Positions 1 to 7,548 of a DNA stretch of 64,000 bases are shown one piece after another (the first letter of the stretch is position 1; each line of letters begins with the position of its first letter). The notes under the pieces are model-generated. The model was not told where the DNA came from. It saw only the letters and a program-made list of their open reading frames with translations, and did no database searches. This DNA comes from Thiomonas sp. FB-Cd. GTDB taxonomy: Bacteria; Pseudomonadota; Gammaproteobacteria; Burkholderiales; Burkholderiaceae_C. The stretch covers positions 558,001 through 622,000 of the forward strand of contig NZ_JPOE01000002.1 of NCBI RefSeq assembly GCF_000733775.1. The letters run 5' to 3'. Both the position numbers and the translations under genes were made by a program.

Positions 1-874
1 TGACCACGCGCCCCCCGGCGGCGTTTTCCTCATTCACAGCAAGCGCCCAAAGATTTACCCAGTCAAGTGCGCGCAAGGGGTCAATGGGGCTTGTCGCCGC
101 CTTGCCTTGCAGTGCGCGGTAAAGCCCTGGGGCGCGCCGTTTGACCGTGAATCCGCCGGGCAGCACACCATCGGTTCGACAGCCGCGTGCGGCGCAGGCT
201 TGCATCGCATCCCAAATTCGTAACAACCCGCTGTCGATCTCGCTATCGCGTCGCCAATGCCGTTCGTTGATGCGCATGACGTCAGCAATACTGCACCGTA
301 GGCGCGCTGCTGTGTCGAGCAAAGCGGCGCCGTCGTGAAAGGGCAAGGGAAGCACTGAGGTATCGGGCGCAATGCTGGCATGGCGGGTGTCGTTGGCAAG
401 GAACTCGTCATTGAGCACGAAACCGCCGCCGACCGAATAATAGATGCGCTCACTGACTGCTCGGCCCGTTGAATCAAAGGCGGAAAATCGCATTCCATTG
501 GGGTGCAGCGGTAGCGGCTTGCCTCGCTGGAACAAAAGATCGCCTTGCACATTAAAGGTGATTTCGCGCGTGCCGAGCAATACCAGGCGCGCATTCTGGC
601 GAACTCTCTCGATTTGCGCAGGGATCTGCTCTATGTCGACCGATTCCGGATCCTCGCCCATGAGCCCGAGAATGACAGCTTTGTCGCTGCCATGCCCCTT
701 ACCTGTGGCGGCCAGCGAGCCATAAAGGCGGCACTGCACGCGCGTCGTGGCGGCAATCAAACCCTGCTGCTGCAAAGACGATGCAAACAGGCGCGCGGCG
801 CGCATTGGTCCGACTGTGTGCGAACTCGACGGCCCGATGCCGATCTTGAACAGATCGAATACCGAAACGGCCAT
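1..874 (-). CDS. sdaA: L-serine dehydratase (L-serine ammonia-lyase), C-terminus cut by window edge
   Basis: Converts L-serine to pyruvate and ammonia with an iron-sulfur cluster. The minus strand is open from an ATG at 874 to the left edge, 291 codons of an expected ~460. The N-terminus carries the family signature GIGPSSSHTVGPMRAA (about residues 11-26), followed by GSLAATGKGHGSDKA and, further on, HPNGMRF, all typical of the single-chain bacterial enzyme. The cluster-binding cysteines would lie in the missing C-terminal part. An SD-like AGGA lies a few bases before the ATG. It starts 58 bp after the threonine aldolase gene on the same strand, so the two probably form a serine/threonine/glycine catabolic operon. 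Confidence 0.9.
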   Translation of the reverse strand, partial: MAVSVFDLFKIGIGPSSSHTVGPMRAARLFASSLQQQGLIAATTRVQCRLYGSLAATGKGHGSDKAVILGLMGEDPESVDIEQIPAQIERVRQNARLVLLGTREITFNVQGDLLFQRGKPLPLHPNGMRFSAFDSTGRAVSERIYYSVGGGFVLNDEFLANDTRHASIAPDTSVLPLPFHDGAALLDTAARLRCSIADVMRINERHWRRDSEIDSGLLRIWDAMQACAARGCRTDGVLPGGFTVKRRAPGLYRALQGKAATSPIDPLRALDWVNLWALAVNEENAAGGRVV

Positions 875-932
875 GTTGGATCCTCGGAGGAAAGGGTGCT
901 GTCAATCAGGTCTGCTGGTCGCCGGTGCCAGT

Positions 933-2006
933 TCAGGCGGCTTGGGCGCAGGCGGCGGCCAGATCCGCGGCGAATGCGTCAACCGTCTCGGGCTGGGTGT
1001 CCCACGCGCACATCAAGCGGCAACCGCCGCCGGCGATGAATTCGTAAAAAGACCAGCCTAGAGCATGCATGCGTGCGATGCTTGATGCGGGCAGTTGGAC
1101 AAACACGGCGTTGGCCTGCGGCGGATGCAGAACATGCACACCTGGCATGGCGTTAATAGCCTGGTAGAGTCGGTGTGCCATGGCGTTGGCGTGGCGAGCA
1201 TTGCGCAACCACGTGTCGTGCTCAAGCATGCCGACCCAGGGCGCGGAGATGAAACGCATTTTGGAGGCGAGTTGGCCAGCCTGTTTGACACGCCAGGCAA
1301 AATCAGCCGAGAGGTCGCGGTCGAAAAAGACGACAGCCTCGCCCACTGGAAGACCGTTCTTGGTTCCTCCAAAACACAGCACATCGACGCCGGCGCGCCA
1401 GGTGATCTCAGACGGGTGGACCTCAAGCGTGGCCACCGCGTTGGCAAAGCGAGCGCCGTCCATATGCAGCTTGAGATGCCGTCGCTTTGCGATGGCAGCA
1501 ATCGCGCGTACCTCCTCCACCGTGTATACCGTACCCAATTCCGTGGCCTGCGTGATGGACACAACCTTCGGTTTGGGGTAGTGAATGTCGTGGCGTTTGG
1601 TCACCAGATATTCCACGGCATCGGGAGTCAATTTGCCCAGACGGGCGGCGCTGCTTTCGCTTTCCGCCACAAGCAATTTGGAGCCGTTGGAGAAGAATTC
1701 AGGTCCGCCGCACTCATCGGTTTCGATGTGCGCCACAGGCGAGCAGATCACGCTGTGGTAGCTCTGGCACAGCGATGCAAGTGCCAGTGAATTAGCCGCA
1801 GTGCCGTTGAACACGTAGTACACATCACAATCGGTCTGGAATAGCTCACGGAGCATGTCGGTGGATTTTTGAGTCCACAGATCGTCGCCGTACGCGGGTT
1901 GGTGGCCACTGGCGTTAGCCTCGAGAAGGCATTGGAGAGCTTCGGGGCAAATGCCGGCGAGGTTGTCGCTGGCGAATTGTTGGCGTGGAGCAGTGCTTGC
2001 TGTCAT
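933..2006 (-). CDS. ltaE: Low-specificity L-threonine aldolase
   Basis: PLP enzyme that splits threonine (and allo-threonine) into glycine and acetaldehyde. The protein has the fold-type I beta-eliminating-lyase motifs: RQQFASDN near the start, HMDGARFANAVA with the PLP-contacting Asp, and FGGTKNGLPVGEA with the Schiff-base lysine. About 357 aa from the ATG at 2006, a normal length. The frame stays open to a GTG at 2072, which would add 22 residues (MELSTLAQ...). I prefer 2006 because conserved sequence begins just after it, but no good SD distinguishes them. Transcribed towards sdaA and divergent from the Rrf2 regulator at 2108. Confidence 0.9.
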   Translation of the reverse strand: MTASTAPRQQFASDNLAGICPEALQCLLEANASGHQPAYGDDLWTQKSTDMLRELFQTDCDVYYVFNGTAANSLALASLCQSYHSVICSPVAHIETDECGGPEFFSNGSKLLVAESESSAARLGKLTPDAVEYLVTKRHDIHYPKPKVVSITQATELGTVYTVEEVRAIAAIAKRRHLKLHMDGARFANAVATLEVHPSEITWRAGVDVLCFGGTKNGLPVGEAVVFFDRDLSADFAWRVKQAGQLASKMRFISAPWVGMLEHDTWLRNARHANAMAHRLYQAINAMPGVHVLHPPQANAVFVQLPASSIARMHALGWSFYEFIAGGGCRLMCAWDTQPETVDAFAADLAAACAQAA

Positions 2007-2107
2007 GGGGGTGCGCGAACAGGGTGGGGCGGAGAGTGCTTTGCGGGATTGAGCTAGGGTAGACAATTCCACATTCGACGCGCTTTTCGCATTACCTTCA
2101 AGCCACC

Positions 2108-2614
2108 ATGCGCCTGACCCAGTTTTCCGACTATGCGCTGCGCGTGCTGATGTACGCTGCGGCGCACCCAGAGCGCTTGGTGACGATTACCGAGCTTGCC
2201 TCGTTTCACCGCATCTCGCGCAGCCATCTCACCAAGGTTGTCATGCACCTGGCAAGCTGTGGATACCTGCAGTCGGTGCGGGGCAGGGGGGGAGGTTTGC
2301 GGCTAGCCCGTGATGCGGCGTCAATCTGTGTAGGGGAGGTTCTGCGCAGCACTGAGGAGGATTTTCAGCTGGTGGAATGTTTTCAAGGCGGCAGCGCAGC
2401 CTGCATGCTTGCGCTGGATTGCCGGCTCGCGCGGGAGCTACGCGACGCGCTCGATGCATTTTTCTCGAAGCTTGATGGGCTGACCTTGGCCGACCTGCAT
2501 CCGACAACGAAGGCTCTCTATGCGCCCATAGTTTTGCAAGGGCCATTGGCAAGGTCGGGAGAGAGCTCTGCCGAAGCATCGACCTCACTGCCTGTGCGCG
2601 TGCGAAGGCGCTGA
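2108..2614 (+). CDS. nsrR: Rrf2-family transcriptional regulator, NsrR-like
   Basis: Winged-helix Fe-S sensor of 168 aa. The N-terminus MRLTQFSDYALRVLMYAA and the helix-turn-helix around residues 26-50 (ITELASFHRISRSHLTKVV) are the Rrf2/NsrR type. Three cysteines at 91, 99 and 105 (CFQGGSAACMLALDC) lie in the cluster-binding loop, as in NsrR, the nitric-oxide sensor; spacing is slightly wider at the first pair than in classical NsrR. The C-terminal ~25 residues after LHPTTKALYAP are Ser/Arg-rich and probably disordered. It is followed after 52 bp by an NsrR-like dyad and then by a terminal oxidase operon, so control of respiration by NO or redox state is likely but inferred. Confidence 0.85.
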   Translation: MRLTQFSDYALRVLMYAAAHPERLVTITELASFHRISRSHLTKVVMHLASCGYLQSVRGRGGGLRLARDAASICVGEVLRSTEEDFQLVECFQGGSAACMLALDCRLARELRDALDAFFSKLDGLTLADLHPTTKALYAPIVLQGPLARSGESSAEASTSLPVRVRRR

Positions 2615-3011
2615 GTTGGCCGGATATAGTCGTTTTTTGCTTGTGAATTTGGAGCGTGCGCAATAAGATTCATTTCTTATGAATCAAAAAATTGCTCCTG
2701 GCACCCTTGGCACCAGCAATGAAGAGCTCGCTTGGCGGGTGAGCCAAGCCTGCCATTCGGTCACAAGCGGGAGCATGCCATGGCGGGACCAATAGTGCAT
2801 CGCCGAACCGGCGTCCCGGCGCGTCGATCAAGTTGCCGCCGTGCCTCAGCGGGAGATGGTGGAGGTCGCCGCGAGCGCAAGCATGCCCCGCGCCAAGTCT
2901 GTTGTCTTAACCCGTTGGAGCTCAATAGGAGCTAACGTTGCTCAGTGTTCGCCCCGGTTGTCCGGCGACGTGGGCGTGATCCGCGGCGCGCACATTTGCC
3001 GAAGAACATCC
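2615..3011. other. Intergenic region with dyad and hairpins, no gene
   Basis: This 397-base gap holds the NsrR-like dyad at 2667-2685, a near-tandem TGGCACC direct repeat around 2699-2713, and a 7-bp hairpin GCTTGGC-N6-GCCAAGC at 2730-2749. Further GC-rich short stems follow. No credible coding sequence is seen. It may act as the promoter and structured leader of the DUF2214 gene. I do not recognise a known riboswitch class. Confidence 0.5.
2667..2685. promoter_or_regulatory. NsrR-like inverted repeat (candidate operator)
   Basis: Perfect dyad GATTCAT-TTCTT-ATGAATC in an A/T-rich patch that is unusual for this GC-rich window. The surrounding bases (AAGATTCATTT on the left) resemble the NsrR half-site AAGATGCATTT. 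It lies between the Rrf2/NsrR-like gene and the DUF2214/ba3 oxidase genes. The dyad is seen directly; its binding protein is inferred. Confidence 0.55.
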
Positions 3012-3446
3012 ATGATCCTTGAGTCTTTGCTTGCTTATGCCCATATTTCTGCCATCTTGCTCGTTGTTGTCTTTCTGACGAGCAAGACAGCACTTATGCG
3101 CCCCGATTTGCTCGAAGGACGCACAACCGTGCCGCAGCGCCTTTGGCAACTTGACCTCTGGCTTTGGGGAAGCTTCGTCGCGGTGCTGGCGACCGGCCTT
3201 GCGCGCATGGTTTGGGGCGTCAAGGGTTTTGGATGGTATGCGGGAAATCCTTTGCTTTGGAGCAAAGTCGCGCTTTTTGGCCTGATGGTCCTCATGTCGG
3301 TTCCCTCGAGCCTTGCGTTACAGCGCTGGCGACGTATGCCGCCCCAGGCAGGCGCCATTCGCGCGCAGCGGCGCTGGCTGATGTGGCAGGCGCATGTCAT
3401 GGTGGTCATCCCGCTTTTGGGCACGCTATTGGCCTACGGTATTTAG
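3012..3446 (+). CDS. DUF2214 family inner-membrane protein
   Basis: 144-aa integral membrane protein with four predicted hydrophobic segments (about residues 5-25, 50-70, 84-104 and 124-142). The pattern of an N-terminal LLAYAHISAILLVVVFL helix and a loop with Arg/Trp residues fits DUF2214, a family of unknown function often near respiratory genes. I chose the ATG at 3012 because residues upstream in the same frame are unlike a membrane protein. It lies 168 bp before the ba3 oxidase small subunit on the same strand, so a link with the respiratory chain is possible but unproven. Confidence 0.75.
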   Translation: MILESLLAYAHISAILLVVVFLTSKTALMRPDLLEGRTTVPQRLWQLDLWLWGSFVAVLATGLARMVWGVKGFGWYAGNPLLWSKVALFGLMVLMSVPSSLALQRWRRMPPQAGAIRAQRRWLMWQAHVMVVIPLLGTLLAYGI

Positions 3447-3548
3447 ATGCATGCAAGCGAAGATACAGATTGCAACATCACTCACATTTCGAGCATACGG
3501 CGCATGACTTGGCGCAATGTGCAGCATCCGCCATTGCTTATATTGGCG

Positions 3549-3588
3549 AGACAAAATTGTCTGCAGCGAGGCGCGAAGACAATTCGCG
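3549..3588. promoter_or_regulatory. Twin dyads upstream of the ba3 oxidase operon
   Basis: Two inverted repeats lie just before the oxidase genes: AGACAA-AA-TTGTCT at 3549-3562 and CGCGAA-GACAA-TTCGCG at 3572-3588. The second contains another copy of the AGACAATT half-site. They end 26 bases before the first start codon. Position and symmetry suggest an operator for a redox regulator; I do not recognise the binding protein. Confidence 0.4.
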
Positions 3589-3614
3589 ATACATCCACTC
3601 TGAGGAGAAGTTAG

Positions 3615-3809
3615 ATGCAAGAAGAAATGCCCTATAAGCCCCTGGCCGTGCTCGGACCAGACGGGAGCACGACGGATCAAGCGGATTTGCCCATGCCAGA
3701 GATGCAATTCGCGCGCCCGCTTGGCGCGTGGGTCATCGTCGGCGCCCTTTTCGTTGTTGTCGTGGGTCTCTGGGCGATGGTGGCCACTTATTTCTCCATC
3801 CACGCCTGA
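3615..3809 (+). CDS. Small membrane subunit of ba3-type cytochrome oxidase (subunit IIa-like)
   Basis: 64-aa protein with a polar N-terminal half (acidic, Pro-rich) and a single hydrophobic helix at about residues 36-58 (GAWVIVGALFVVVVGLWAMV). It begins 9 bases before the CuA subunit gene, with an AGGAG-type SD (gaggagaag) before the ATG. Its size, single helix and position match the short subunit found with B-family oxidases. Assignment rests mainly on context, because such small subunits are poorly conserved in sequence. Confidence 0.7.
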   Translation: MQEEMPYKPLAVLGPDGSTTDQADLPMPEMQFARPLGAWVIVGALFVVVVGLWAMVATYFSIHA

Positions 3810-3818
3810 GGAAGACAT

Positions 3819-4355
3819 ATGGCAACGACGACGCATGATGAATTCGAAGACAAGTTCCACCACGTCGCGCTTCGGCACGAACGCAGCTGGGTATTCATTG
3901 CAGTGGCGATGACCGCCGTCCTTTTTATTGTTGCCGTGTATCTCGTGGTTCACGATTATGGCCTCGTGGCCAAGACAACACGCTTTTACGCGAACCCGGA
4001 CACCCCGGCAACCTTGGCCGATTTCCAGGGTACGGGCATCAAGCAAACAGGGCCGAGCAGCTACAACGTTTATGAGATGGGGCGCGCTTGGAGTTGGACG
4101 CCCGGAACCGGCACACCGATCACGCTTCCCGTTGGTTCGCACGTGACCTTCTATGTCACCAGCGGCGATGTTTTGCACGGCTTCGAAGTACAAGGCACCA
4201 GCATCAACCTGACGGCCATTCCCGGCGTAGTCGGGCATGTGAGCTACACGTTTGACAAACCTGGAACTTACTACATCATCTGCAATGAGTACTGTGGTGC
4301 CGGGCATCAAGCCATGATCGGCAAGATTGTCATCACTGGAGCCAAGCAATCATGA
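3819..4355 (+). CDS. cbaB: ba3-type cytochrome c oxidase subunit II (CuA)
   Basis: 178-aa electron-entry subunit. One transmembrane helix at about residues 24-44 anchors a periplasmic cupredoxin domain. The dinuclear CuA ligands are all present: His120 in DVLHGFEV, then Cys155, Cys159, His163 and Met166 in CNEYCGAGHQAM. The single helix and short length are those of B-family (Thermus ba3-like) oxidases rather than of aa3 enzymes. The stop codon overlaps the start of the subunit I gene (ATGA), so the two are translationally coupled. Confidence 0.93.
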   Translation: MATTTHDEFEDKFHHVALRHERSWVFIAVAMTAVLFIVAVYLVVHDYGLVAKTTRFYANPDTPATLADFQGTGIKQTGPSSYNVYEMGRAWSWTPGTGTPITLPVGSHVTFYVTSGDVLHGFEVQGTSINLTAIPGVVGHVSYTFDKPGTYYIICNEYCGAGHQAMIGKIVITGAKQS

Positions 4356-6046
4356 GCGCAGTCCTGTCTCCCGCGGCACGTTCTGTGCCCACGACCCGCG
4401 AGATCGCGGGTGAGAAAAAGATGCTTCTGGCCTTCTGGGTCACCGGCTTTCTCGCCCTGATGGTCGGCATTGCCATTGGCGTGCTGCAGAGTTCTAACTA
4501 TGCTGGCGTCGACCTCTATCCTTACCTGCAGCCCTTCCTCAAGTCCTACTACCAGGGCTTGACGATGCATGGTGTGCTCAACGCCTACGTCTTCACTTTT
4601 TTCACAATTTCCGGATGGCTGATGTATTTGCCGGCTCGTGAACTCAAGTTGCGCCCCAATATGGGCCTGGCTTGGTTTACCTACGCTCTGATGCTTGTGG
4701 GCACGCTCATGGCCGCCTATGCCATGTTCGACAACTCCTCGAGCGTGCTTTATACCTTCTATCCGCCGCTCAAGGGCAGTGCCTGGTTCTACCTTGGAAT
4801 CACAGTTGTCGTTGTGGCCAGCATCATTCCTCTATTTGTCGTGCTTGAAATGCGCGCGCGATGGAAGAAGGCCAACCCTGGCAAGCTCACTCCGCTGGTC
4901 ACCTACATGAGCGCCACCATCCTGCTGATGTGGCTGCTGGCGGCCTTGGGCGCCGGATCGGAAGCGGTATTTTTACTGGATCCCTGGTCGCTTGGGATGA
5001 CACACACGATCAATCCGCTTCTCGCGCGCACACTGTTTTGGTGGACGGGACACCCGATCGTCTATTACTGGCTTATGCCCGGCTACGTATCCATCTACGC
5101 GCTGCTGCCTCGGCAGGCGGGCGGCAAGCTTGTGTCCGACCCACTGACGCGATTGGCTTTCTTGCTGCTTCTGGTCTTTTCAGTACCCGTGGGCACGCAC
5201 CACCAGTACATGGACCCTGGGATTTCGCCCATGATCAAAGGTGTGGTTACGGCGCTAACCCTTTCCGTGGCCATCCCCAGCTTGATCACTGCATTTACGG
5301 TGGCGCTGAGTCTTGAATACGCAGGCCGCCGGCGCGGGGGAAAGGGGCTAATGGGTTGGTGGTTCGCGCTACCCTGGAAAGACCCATCGGTGGCCGCTCA
5401 AGTCCTGGCGCTTGTCACATTCATCTTTGGTGGTGCCGGTGGGATCGTGAACGCGAGCTGGCAACTGGATAACGTTGTGCATAACACCTTGTGGATTCCC
5501 GCGCACTTTCACCTGACAGTGGGCACCATGACCACCCTGGTTTTCATGGGCGTGAGCTTCTGGCTTTTGCCACATCTGACGGGGCGCAGGCTGTATAGTG
5601 CAAAGCTCGCCTTGGCCTCAGTGTGGCTGTGGTTTGTCGGCCTGATGGTGTGGGGTTTTGCGGGGCACTGGGCAGGCATGGATGGCGTGCCGCGACGCGC
5701 CTGGGTCTCGGGACTTCCCCATGACCAGTACATGCAGCTCTATGGCGGCGTGCATCCGGCGTTGATCATGGTTGGTATTGGCGGGGCCATCGCAGCGCTC
5801 GGGGCCGTCGGCTATTACGTTGTATTTTTCGGCACGCTGTTCGGCAGGAAGGACGCCAAGGCCATGGTCGAGATTCCGTTTACCGAGGTGATCGCCGGAC
5901 CCGAAGGCTCAACCATGTCGCGCATCGCGGAGCATTTAGGTTTCTGGACGGTGGCGACTCTTGTCATCACGCTGGCTGTTTACATCCCAGTGCTTTGGCC
6001 AATGATTACACATCCCATTCATGCGCCTGGTTTTGTGCTGTGGTGA
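4352..6046 (+). CDS. cbaA: ba3-type (B-family) cytochrome c oxidase subunit I
   Basis: Catalytic subunit that reduces oxygen to water and pumps protons; 564 aa, about 13 membrane helices. The metal ligands follow the Thermus thermophilus ba3 numbering with a constant shift of +1: His73 and His387 for the low-spin heme, His385 for heme a3, His234, His283 and His284 for CuB, and Tyr238 in GHPIVYYW for the His-Tyr cross-link. The typical ending APGFVLW is present. It is the third gene of an oxidase operon (small subunit, CuA subunit, this gene, SCO, CtaG). B-family enzymes usually have high oxygen affinity, suggesting use at low oxygen. Confidence 0.95.
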   Translation: MSAVLSPAARSVPTTREIAGEKKMLLAFWVTGFLALMVGIAIGVLQSSNYAGVDLYPYLQPFLKSYYQGLTMHGVLNAYVFTFFTISGWLMYLPARELKLRPNMGLAWFTYALMLVGTLMAAYAMFDNSSSVLYTFYPPLKGSAWFYLGITVVVVASIIPLFVVLEMRARWKKANPGKLTPLVTYMSATILLMWLLAALGAGSEAVFLLDPWSLGMTHTINPLLARTLFWWTGHPIVYYWLMPGYVSIYALLPRQAGGKLVSDPLTRLAFLLLLVFSVPVGTHHQYMDPGISPMIKGVVTALTLSVAIPSLITAFTVALSLEYAGRRRGGKGLMGWWFALPWKDPSVAAQVLALVTFIFGGAGGIVNASWQLDNVVHNTLWIPAHFHLTVGTMTTLVFMGVSFWLLPHLTGRRLYSAKLALASVWLWFVGLMVWGFAGHWAGMDGVPRRAWVSGLPHDQYMQLYGGVHPALIMVGIGGAIAALGAVGYYVVFFGTLFGRKDAKAMVEIPFTEVIAGPEGSTMSRIAEHLGFWTVATLVITLAVYIPVLWPMITHPIHAPGFVLW

Positions 6047-6716
6047 CGCAGTGACAGGACAGCCCGCCGCGCCTAGGCAGCATCGCCCTTCGGACACCGC
6101 GGCGGGTTGGCAGGGCTCGGCCTTTCGCGCCGTGCTCGTATCGTTGCTCTTGATTGGGGCATTGCTCGGGATTTCGCGGTTGCAGGGCCCGATGGTGCGG
6201 CTGCATGGCACGCCGCTTACAGCGGAGCGCGCACCCGATTTTTCGGGCCTTCTCGATACCCAAGGCAGGCGGTTTTCGTGGCAAGCTGAGCGGGGTCGCG
6301 CCGTGCTGGTGTTCTTCGGTTACACGCACTGCCCAGATGTGTGTCCGCTCACGCTCTCAGCATTGAGGCAGAGCCTGGACCGCATGGGCTCGCTGCGACG
6401 CAACGTCCGGGTGATTTTTGTCAGTCTGGATCCCGTCCGTGACACACCTGCCGTTTTACATGCTTACCTGGACGCGTTCATTCCCGACGCTGTTGGGCTG
6501 CGCGGTCCCTTGAAAGACGTGGCCCAATCGGCCCGCCAGTGGGGTATCAGCTGGCGGCGTGTAAACACTACACATGGCGATTATTGGATTGATCACACCG
6601 CAGCCGTCACTCTCGTGGGGCCGCGGGGTCATCTTCGCGCACGCTACGGCTATGGGCAGCTTGCCGATCCGGCATGGCTGGCTGCCGATTTGCACGCCAT
6701 ACTCTCGCGCCCATGA
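6021..6716 (+). CDS. SCO1/SenC family copper chaperone
   Basis: Membrane-anchored thioredoxin-fold protein that delivers copper to the CuA site of the oxidase. One N-terminal helix at about residues 35-55 (AVLVSLLLIGALLGI) is followed by the SCO domain. The copper ligands are visible: the CxxxC pair in FFGYTHCPDVCPLT and the distal His in DYWIDHTAAV. The ATG at 6021 overlaps subunit I by 26 bases; a GTG at 6051, 4 bases after the subunit I stop, is an equally possible start. The stop overlaps ctaG (ATGA). Its place in the oxidase operon supports a role in assembly of the neighbouring enzyme. Confidence 0.9.
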   Translation: MRLVLCCGDAVTGQPAAPRQHRPSDTAAGWQGSAFRAVLVSLLLIGALLGISRLQGPMVRLHGTPLTAERAPDFSGLLDTQGRRFSWQAERGRAVLVFFGYTHCPDVCPLTLSALRQSLDRMGSLRRNVRVIFVSLDPVRDTPAVLHAYLDAFIPDAVGLRGPLKDVAQSARQWGISWRRVNTTHGDYWIDHTAAVTLVGPRGHLRARYGYGQLADPAWLAADLHAILSRP

Positions 6717-7453
6717 GCCCCGCCACATGGCCCCTTGCCGCGTGGAGCGGATGGTTCGCCGCGGTGGGCCTTGCGGCAGCAGGGTACGCATTTTCTGCGT
6801 GGCGCCGGCGCTGGCGTGTTTGGCGCGTCGCGCTGTTTGCGCTTGGCTGCGTACTTACGCTTCTTGCGGTCTGGGGGTTGAATAATCCACTGGCTTCGAT
6901 GACGGGCTATACCGTCGCTCTCATGACGCTGGGGCAGGTGGTGTCACCGTTGCTGCTGCTTGGTTTTCCTGCCTCTGAGCGCGCTCGATGGCAGCAAGCT
7001 CGTAACCGCCAATGGGCGGTTTGGACTCTCGATGCGTGGGTCGCTGCTTCTGTGTTCGTCCTGCTTACATTGGGCGTGAATTTGCCGGGAGTGTTCAATA
7101 CCGCCTTGGCGGATGCGCTGTATTCGGCACCCATTGGCCTCCTGGTGATGTTGGCGGGGCTGATGATCTGGGCCCAATTGTTGGACGGTAGCAGCGCGAT
7201 CCGAAGGCGCTGGGTCGCCGGCATCTACGGATGGCTGGTGGGTTTGCCCATGATGGTCATTGGAGCAGTCTGGGTATGGAGTGGGCATGTGTTGTACACA
7301 CCGTATCTGGATGTACTGTGCCTTTGGAACTTGAGTCCACTGGACGATCAGCATTACGCTGGACTGGTGATGCTGATTGCAGGGCTGCCCTTGCAATTAC
7401 GAAGCGCGTGGCTGCTGATCATGCCGGGGGACGAGGAGAGCTCGGAAATTTGA
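6713..7453 (+). CDS. ctaG: Cytochrome c oxidase assembly factor, caa3_CtaG family
   Basis: 246-aa polytopic membrane protein with about seven hydrophobic helices, fitting the caa3-type CtaG family that helps insert copper into heme-copper oxidases. It is unrelated in fold to the Cox11-type CtaG of aa3 oxidases. The ATG at 6713 overlaps the SCO stop codon. As last gene of the operon, it completes a self-contained oxidase-plus-assembly module. Family assignment rests on topology, the PLLLLGFPA and GHVLYTPY regions and context. Confidence 0.8.
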   Translation: MSPATWPLAAWSGWFAAVGLAAAGYAFSAWRRRWRVWRVALFALGCVLTLLAVWGLNNPLASMTGYTVALMTLGQVVSPLLLLGFPASERARWQQARNRQWAVWTLDAWVAASVFVLLTLGVNLPGVFNTALADALYSAPIGLLVMLAGLMIWAQLLDGSSAIRRRWVAGIYGWLVGLPMMVIGAVWVWSGHVLYTPYLDVLCLWNLSPLDDQHYAGLVMLIAGLPLQLRSAWLLIMPGDEESSEI

Positions 7454-7548
7454 TGCGCTGGGGCTGGGCGCCGATTTATGTAGAAATGCCTTAAAGTTTT
7501 ACATTTGGCCTTATTCTCGGGCATCCATGAGCCATCGGGAGTAGCAGT

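Noticed and set aside
2699..2714. TGGCACC repeats as a sigma-54 promoter before DUF2214
   Set aside because: The GG-to-GC spacing is two bases too short for a -24/-12 promoter.
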